Source: Allobosea sp.
Lineage (GTDB): Bacteria; Pseudomonadota; Alphaproteobacteria; Rhizobiales; Beijerinckiaceae
Assembly (NCBI RefSeq): GCF_017308015.1
Contig: NZ_JAFKFW010000002.1
Coordinates: forward strand, 124,001-188,000
Length of the DNA stretch: 64,000 nucleotides
Reading direction: 5' to 3'
Notes under the pieces: model-generated
Seen by the model: the letters and a program-made list of their open reading frames with translations, nothing else
What the model was told of the DNA's origin: nothing
Databases searched by the model: none
Program-made: the position numbers and the translations under genes
In this document: one piece after another, positions 60,073-64,000 of the stretch
How the letters are laid out: each line of letters opens with the position of its first letter
How positions within the stretch are numbered: the stretch's first letter is position 1

Positions 60073-61612
60073 GCGGCTTGAGATCAAGGCCCAGATCACG
60101 GTCGATGACGCCGGCACCATCACCGGCACGGCTTGGCCTTTCGGCACCCCGGATCGTGTCGGCGACGTGATCGAAAAGGGCGCCTTCGGCGCGCCGGCCA
60201 AGCTTCCCATGCTGTTCGCGCACGATCAGGCGCAGGCCATCGGCGTTTGGGATTCCATCAGCGAAACCGACGCCGGCCTCACCGTGAAGGGCCGGCTCCT
60301 GATCGATGATGTTGCCCGCGCCCGCGAGGTTCGCGCGCTGGTGCAGGCCGGTGCTGTGTCGGGCCTCTCCATTGGCTTCGTCAGTCAAAAGGCAGTCGCC
60401 CGCTCTCGCGGCGGCCGGACCATCAGCAAGCTCGACCTGCACGAAATCAGCATCGTCTCCGTTCCCTGCCATCCGGGAGCGCAAATCCAGTCAATCAAGG
60501 CCGTGTCGGATGGCTCGGCACCCCATCAGGAAAGTGAAATGAGCACCGCAGAGAATATCGAAACCAAGGATGCCCCGAACTTCGATCAGAAGGCGTTCGA
60601 CGCCTTTCAGGCCCGCCTCGACAAGCTGGAAGCCAAGGCCAATCGCCTCCCGGCTTCGAACGACAATCAGGCGAACGACAACATCATCCTGAAGGCTTTC
60701 GAGAGCCTGCTTCGCTTCGGCGAGCGCCGCATGCAGGCCGACGAGCAGAAGGCCCTCACCGTCGCGAATGACGGCAGCGCCGGTTATCTCGCCCCGACCG
60801 ACTACGGCAGCGAGATTCTGAAGAAGCTGGTGGAGTGGTCCCCGGTTCGCCAGTATGCCCGCGTCGTCACGGTCGGCGGCAAGGAGATCAAGTATCCGCG
60901 CAAGGTGTCCGGCGCGCAGGCCGTTTGGGTCGGCGAGACCGAGGACCGCACCGCCTCGACGATGGTCTTCGAGCAGGTCACGATTACCCCGCACGAGCTG
61001 GCGACCTTCACCGACATTTCCAACGCCCTGTTGGAAGACAACAGTTACGACCTGCGCGGCGAGCTGATCGCCGACTATTCCGAGGCGTTCGGCAAGGCCG
61101 AGGCCAGCGCTTTCGTGTCCGGCGATGGCGTCGGCAAGCCGAAGGGCATCATGGCCGCGTCCGGCCTCGCCGAGCTGAAGACTGGCGCCGCTGCCAATCT
61201 CGGCACCGACCCGGCCGCGACGCTGATCGCCATGTTCCACCAGCTTCCGCAGGTTCATGCGCAGAACGGCGTATGGATGATGAACCGCAAGACGCTGGCG
61301 GCTTTCCGCAGCCTCAAGGACGCCGATGGCCGGTTCATTCTGGTCGACCCGATCACGGCCGGCGCCGCGACCACGCTGCTCGGCCGCCCGATCGTGGAAG
61401 CAATCGACATGGACGATATCGGCGCCAACAAGTTCCCGGTGCTGTTCGGCGACCTTCAGGGCTACCGGATCATCAACCGGCTGGACCTGAACATCCTGCC
61501 CGATCCCTACACCCTCGCTTCGAAGGGCCAGGTTCGTTTCAACGCCCGCGCCCGCGTCGGTGCTGACGTGACGCATCCCGACCGCTTCGTGAAGCTGAAG
61601 GTCGCGGCGTAA
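60065..61612 (+). CDS. HK97-type prohead protease fused to major capsid protein
   Basis: A single 515-codon frame holds two phage proteins. Residues about 1-145 are the prohead protease. The expected triad is visible as His53 in LFAHDQ, Ser102 in VSGLSIGF and Glu127 in KLDLHEISIVSVPCHPG. Residues from 159 on are the major capsid protein: a short acidic coiled-coil scaffold-like delta domain (KAFDAFQARLDKLEAKANRLP), then the HK97 fold (LTVANDGSAGYLAPTDYGSEILKKL, FTDISNALLEDNSYDLRGELIADYSEAF, VFVSGDGVGKPKGIM-like FVSGDGVGKPKGIM, LDLNILPDPYTLASKGQVRFNARARVGADVTHPDRFVKL). A well-placed internal ATG at 60539 could also make free capsid. Confidence 0.9.
   Translation: MSERLEIKAQITVDDAGTITGTAWPFGTPDRVGDVIEKGAFGAPAKLPMLFAHDQAQAIGVWDSISETDAGLTVKGRLLIDDVARAREVRALVQAGAVSGLSIGFVSQKAVARSRGGRTISKLDLHEISIVSVPCHPGAQIQSIKAVSDGSAPHQESEMSTAENIETKDAPNFDQKAFDAFQARLDKLEAKANRLPASNDNQANDNIILKAFESLLRFGERRMQADEQKALTVANDGSAGYLAPTDYGSEILKKLVEWSPVRQYARVVTVGGKEIKYPRKVSGAQAVWVGETEDRTASTMVFEQVTITPHELATFTDISNALLEDNSYDLRGELIADYSEAFGKAEASAFVSGDGVGKPKGIMAASGLAELKTGAAANLGTDPAATLIAMFHQLPQVHAQNGVWMMNRKTLAAFRSLKDADGRFILVDPITAGAATTLLGRPIVEAIDMDDIGANKFPVLFGDLQGYRIINRLDLNILPDPYTLASKGQVRFNARARVGADVTHPDRFVKLKVAA
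60528..60541 (+). promoter_or_regulatory. Internal ribosome site and ATG for the capsid part
   Basis: AGGAAAG (60528-60534) lies a few nucleotides before an in-frame ATG at 60539, which corresponds to Met159 of the fusion, just where the protease ends and the capsid's MSTAENIE start resembles a normal capsid N-terminus. This would let the ribosome produce many capsid copies and few protease-capsid copies from one frame. Confidence 0.55.
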
Positions 61613-61615
61613 GCC

Positions 61616-62200
61616 ATGACCTTGCGGCCCGCCTATGACGAGATCGTTCTGGATCACGGCAGCCATGCCGTGATCCTCCGTCCGTCTTTGCGGGCCGCGA
61701 GCACCCTTGAGCGCAATATCGGCTTCGACCGCCTCTTTCAGCGCATCGGCGAGTTTCACACCGGCACGGTGCGAGAGATCATCCTGACGGCCGCGACAGA
61801 CCGCAAGGACGCCACCCGTTTCCTGCGCTCCCTCGAAAGTAAGTCGCTGCTTACTTTCCAGCGGATCGCCCAGATTCCAGCCGCCCAGCTTGTCGTCGGC
61901 TTCATGCCCCAGAGCGAGGGCAACTCCGCATCGCACAGCAAGGCCGTGCCGTGGCGCGAGGCCTATCGCAACCTGTTCCGCGCAGCGACCGGCATTCTCG
62001 GCTGGTCCCCGGAAGAGGCTTGGAATGCCACTCCGACCGAAATCAATGAAGCTTTCATCGGCCGTGTAGGCGAGCCTGACCAGCAAGCCCAGCACGACCC
62101 CGCACAGGCCGCTCGTAACGAATCCGCTGGCCTCGACCCCGAATTTGACCGCGCCGGCCTTCAGGCCCTCAAGGCCAAGTATGGACGGAAGTCCCGATGA
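61616..62200 (+). CDS. Tail-assembly-chaperone-like protein (two-part)
   Basis: A 194-aa protein. The N-terminal about 75 residues (AVILRPSLRAASTLERNIGFDRLFQRIGEFHTGTVREIIL) resemble the gp10/TAC_11 type. The middle has GWSPEEAWNATPTEINEAF, the signature of the short GTA-associated TAC_6 family (G-W-x-P-x-x-x-W-x-A-T-P-x-E). In gene transfer agents these two are separate neighbouring genes; here they look fused. It starts 3 nt after the capsid stop and overlaps the HNH gene by 4 nt. Assignment is by pattern recall. Confidence 0.65.
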   Translation: MTLRPAYDEIVLDHGSHAVILRPSLRAASTLERNIGFDRLFQRIGEFHTGTVREIILTAATDRKDATRFLRSLESKSLLTFQRIAQIPAAQLVVGFMPQSEGNSASHSKAVPWREAYRNLFRAATGILGWSPEEAWNATPTEINEAFIGRVGEPDQQAQHDPAQAARNESAGLDPEFDRAGLQALKAKYGRKSR

Positions 62201-62547
62201 GCCGCCGTCCGCCCCGCCTTTGCTCTTGTGGCAGCATCGTCGCCCATGGCGCCCGTTGCCAGTGCCAGCGCGAGCAGGATCGCGTTCGCGGCGCCCGCCA
62301 TGATCGTGCCCGTCCTAACGCCCGCCAGCGCGGCTATGATCGGCAGTGGGAAGAGACGGCCCGCGCTTATCTGCGCCAGCCCGGCAATCAGCGCTGCGAA
62401 TGCGGCGCACCCGCCACCCTTGTCCGGCACCGCATCAGCATCCGCCAGCATCCCGAGCTTCGCATGTCGCCCGCCAACTGGCGCCCCGGCTGTCGTCGCT
62501 GCAACGCCCTCGACTACATCCACGAACGCCAGAGAGAACCCCGATGA
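62197..62547 (+). CDS. Phage HNH endonuclease
   Basis: A 116-aa HNH nuclease of the type found next to phage packaging genes. It has an N-terminal zinc-ribbon-like cluster (CSCGSIVAHGARCQC), the family's R-x-x-x-R-G-Y-D-R-Q-W-E-E segment, a second cysteine pair (RCECGAP), and the HNH region LVRHRISIRQHPELRMSPANWRPGCRRCNALDYIHE. The usual first H is preceded by Arg rather than Asp (VRH not VDH). ATGA overlap with the preceding gene. Confidence 0.82.
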   Translation: MSRRPPRLCSCGSIVAHGARCQCQREQDRVRGARHDRARPNARQRGYDRQWEETARAYLRQPGNQRCECGAPATLVRHRISIRQHPELRMSPANWRPGCRRCNALDYIHERQREPR

Positions 62548-62831
62548 GCCTTGTAAAGAAGATCACCCTTCAGCCCGGAGAATGGACGCCGCTTGAGATC
62601 ACCATGACTTGGCAGGTCATTGGCCAGAAGGCAGTGCGTTACACCTTTGGATGGTTCCCGCCTGAAGGAAATAAGACCATTGATAACCTTGTCGCACCTG
62701 ATGCGGCCACTCCGTATTTCGTCACACAGGACTTCGACCGCAGCACATCGAAGCATCCTTATTACCTGTGGTCGCCGAACGCCTACTTCATGCCGGACGG
62801 CAATGAGCCGGTTGACGTGGTGTATCTCTGA
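62544..62831 (+). CDS. Hypothetical phage protein
   Basis: A 95-aa beta-rich protein (MSLVKKITLQPGEWTPLEITMTWQVIGQKAVRYTFGWFPPEG..., aromatic-rich C-terminus PYYLWSPNAYFMPDG). No family recognised. It may be a small head-decoration or tail component given its place between HNH and connector genes. Overlaps the HNH gene by 4 nt and the next gene by 1 nt (TGATG). Confidence 0.5.
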   Translation: MSLVKKITLQPGEWTPLEITMTWQVIGQKAVRYTFGWFPPEGNKTIDNLVAPDAATPYFVTQDFDRSTSKHPYYLWSPNAYFMPDGNEPVDVVYL

Positions 62832-63091
62832 TGCCGCGTCCTGCCCTGCATTCCTATCGTGGCCAGCAGTTCACGCTTGCCCAGCTTGCCAGCCTCACAG
62901 GCATCGCGGCTGACACGCTGCGCCATCGTCTGGCGCTCGGCTGGACCATTGAGCAGGCCGTGACCGTGCCGACCCCTGCCCAGCGGCGCCGGGGGGTGGT
63001 CGTCAATTTTCCGGGCGTTTTGGGGACCGACCCGGGGAGCACCGTGCAAGAGACGCCCGAAATAACTTTTTCCGAAGAGGCCAATTCCTGA
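62831..63091 (+). CDS. Small phage protein with HTH-like N-terminus
   Basis: An 86-aa protein. The segment FTLAQLASLTGIAADTLRHRLALGWTIEQAV looks like the short HTH module often found in phage regulators and homing-nuclease-associated proteins. The C-terminal half is Gly/Thr-rich and probably disordered. It shares one base with the genes on both sides (TGATG), so it belongs to the coupled structural operon rather than being an independent regulator. Confidence 0.5.
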   Translation: MPRPALHSYRGQQFTLAQLASLTGIAADTLRHRLALGWTIEQAVTVPTPAQRRRGVVVNFPGVLGTDPGSTVQETPEITFSEEANS

Positions 63092-63417
63092 TGAGTTGCG
63101 TAACGCTTTCCCTCGCGAAGGCGCAGGTAAATGTCGAGCATTCGGCCGACGATGAGCTGATTCAGCTCTATATTGATGCCGCTGAAGCTTGGTTTGAGAA
63201 CCACACCGGCCGAAAGCTCGCCAATCTTTCGCCGGTGCCCGCCGACATTCGACGCGCAATCCTGCTCCTTACCGGCTTCTATTACATGCACCGCGAGGCC
63301 GTTTCTTACGGCGATGCAGTGCGTATGGCGCCGTTCGGGGTGCAGGCAGTGGCCAATTTCTACCGGGAACGGTGGTTCGGCGAGCCGGCGCCCGAGGATG
63401 ACGACGATGAGTTCTGA
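63091..63417 (+). CDS. Head-tail connector protein (gp6-like)
   Basis: A 108-aa protein of the HK97 gp6 / phi-E125 gp8 connector family: MSCVTLSLAKAQVNVEHSADDELIQLYIDAAEAWFENHTGRKL, followed by PADIRRAILLLTGFYYMHREAV and an acidic C-terminus. These form the adaptor ring under the portal. The stop lies 11 nt inside the next gene. Confidence 0.85.
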   Translation: MSCVTLSLAKAQVNVEHSADDELIQLYIDAAEAWFENHTGRKLANLSPVPADIRRAILLLTGFYYMHREAVSYGDAVRMAPFGVQAVANFYRERWFGEPAPEDDDDEF

Positions 63418-63820
63418 CCTCGACCGGCTCAATCGTCGGTTTGACGCGGTGCTTAGGAATGTCCGTGAGGTGGTTCAGCCCGCTCTTTTGAAGGGCGCGA
63501 ACGAGATCGCAGACATGCAGCGCATGCTCGCGCCTGAAGATACGGGCGACTTGAAGGATTCGATCACGGTGACGCCGCCCGGTGGCACAACCCCGCCCTA
63601 TTCGCAGCCGGGTGGCAGCCGGACAGTCGGCGAAAATCAGGCAGTTGTGACAGTGGGCAACACCGATGTTCGCTATCCCCACTTTGTTGAATTCGGCACC
63701 AGCGTCACGCCCGCGCAGCCGTTCTTTTGGCCCGGCTATCGCCTCCGGCGAAAGCGCGCGCTCGACCGTATCAAGCGTTCGATCCGTAAGGCCGTCCGCA
63801 CCGGATGGGACTCGCCGTGA
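63407..63820 (+). CDS. HK97-gp10 family tail-completion protein
   Basis: A 137-aa protein matching the HK97 gp10 / GTA tail-attachment family: LKGANEIADMQRMLAPEDTGDLKDSITV, then VRYPHFVEFGTSVTPAQPFFWPGYRLRRKRALDRIKRSIRKAV. The PHFVEFGT...P-A-Q-P-F-x-x-P-x-x-R block is diagnostic. The ATG at 63407 starts inside the connector gene. Confidence 0.85.
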   Translation: MSSDLDRLNRRFDAVLRNVREVVQPALLKGANEIADMQRMLAPEDTGDLKDSITVTPPGGTTPPYSQPGGSRTVGENQAVVTVGNTDVRYPHFVEFGTSVTPAQPFFWPGYRLRRKRALDRIKRSIRKAVRTGWDSP

Positions 63821-64000
63821 TTGAACCCACCATTGCCTTCCGCGAGGCCCTTGGCTTCCATCTCGCCAGCGACCCGGCCGTCATCGCGCTTGTAGACCCC
63901 GAGAACATCCGGGCCGGTGACTTCGCGCCGGACGAGCTTCCCGCCATCCTTTTCGGCGCCGGTAATGTCATGATGCACGGCCGCGCGTCCGGTCCCCAGT
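63817..64000 (+). CDS. DUF3168-like tail terminator protein, 5' part (runs off the window)
   Basis: GTG start overlapping the previous stop (GTGA). The visible 61 codons (IEPTIAFREALGFHLASDPAVIALV, then IRAGDFAPDELPAILFG) resemble the DUF3168 / gp17 tail-completion family, which normally follows the gp10-like gene in head-tail junction clusters. The 3' end lies beyond position 64000. Confidence 0.7.
   Translation, partial: MIEPTIAFREALGFHLASDPAVIALVDPENIRAGDFAPDELPAILFGAGNVMMHGRASGPQ

Larger units (their letters stand above)
56100..64000 (+). mobile_element. Prophage or phage-derived island integrated at tRNA-Ser (right end outside window)
   Basis: From the 3' end of tRNA-Ser(GCT) to the end of the window every gene is phage-type: tyrosine integrase, secreted small protein, and a packed head/tail operon. 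The left attachment site is probably the tRNA 3' half (about 56100-56134). The right copy should be a repeat of that sequence beyond position 64000. No repressor, excisionase, replication or terminase gene is present in the visible 7.9 kb, and the portal gene comes almost straight after the integrase. Confidence 0.85.

Noticed and set aside
1-64000. CRISPR array, insertion sequence or replication origin
   Set aside because: No regularly spaced short direct repeats, no transposase gene, and no DnaA-box cluster or dnaA/repABC genes were found on reading.

Overview
The window looks like a high-GC alphaproteobacterial chromosome of the order Hyphomicrobiales (Rhizobiales), most likely Bosea or a close relative. 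That assignment is an inference from gene content: an rnc-era pair, an Omp2-type porin, a TamA/TamB pair, ethylmalonyl-CoA pathway enzymes (Ccr, Mcd), a thiOSGE cluster behind a TPP riboswitch, and GTA-like phage genes. No species call can be made from sequence reading alone.

Layout. 1-7.4 kb: housekeeping genes (end of rnc, era, a NodL/Maa-type acetyltransferase, a NYN-domain protein, smpB, dapA, a soluble lytic transglycosylase, an alpha/beta hydrolase). 7.4-19 kb: a cell-envelope block, namely a helix-hairpin-helix membrane protein paired with a large repeat-bearing OmpA protein, a major porin with its own terminator, and a tamA-tamB operon. 19-35.8 kb: mixed metabolism. It holds an FAH/hydratase-type enzyme, a DUF4142 protein, an alkylsulfatase-like metallo-beta-lactamase, a Zn alcohol dehydrogenase, a decayed CaiB-type CoA-transferase followed by an intact MaoC-like hydratase, GST, CpdB, a GGDEF-EAL protein, a carbamoyltransferase-like gene coupled to an EamA exporter, a SIMPL protein and methylsuccinyl-CoA dehydrogenase. 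35.8-48.8 kb: GST, a chemoreceptor-like protein, crotonyl-CoA carboxylase/reductase, a MarR/cysteine-synthase-like divergent pair with a clear operator, ubiG, lysC, and a MarR-controlled RND efflux operon. 48.8-55.9 kb: enoyl-CoA hydratase, an OYE-type flavin oxidoreductase, M32 carboxypeptidase, a SelW-like protein, and the thiamine operon.

56.0-64.0 kb: a prophage or phage-derived island. It begins at tRNA-Ser(GCT), whose 3' end is the likely attachment site. It continues with a tyrosine integrase, a reverse-strand secreted small protein, and then one tightly overlapped structural operon: portal, tail-chaperone-like protein, a prohead-protease/major-capsid fusion, a second tail-chaperone-like protein, HNH nuclease, two small unknowns, head-tail connector, HK97-gp10-like protein and a DUF3168-like protein that runs off the end. 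No terminase, repressor or replication genes lie between the integrase and the portal, which is unusual. The other end of the element is outside the window.

The most interesting points are the compact capsid module with its protease-capsid fusion and internal in-frame start, two palindromic control elements before the portal gene, a gene remnant that still keeps its ATGA overlap with a hydratase, and the four-repeat OmpA protein with its HhH partner. I found no CRISPR array and no insertion sequence.
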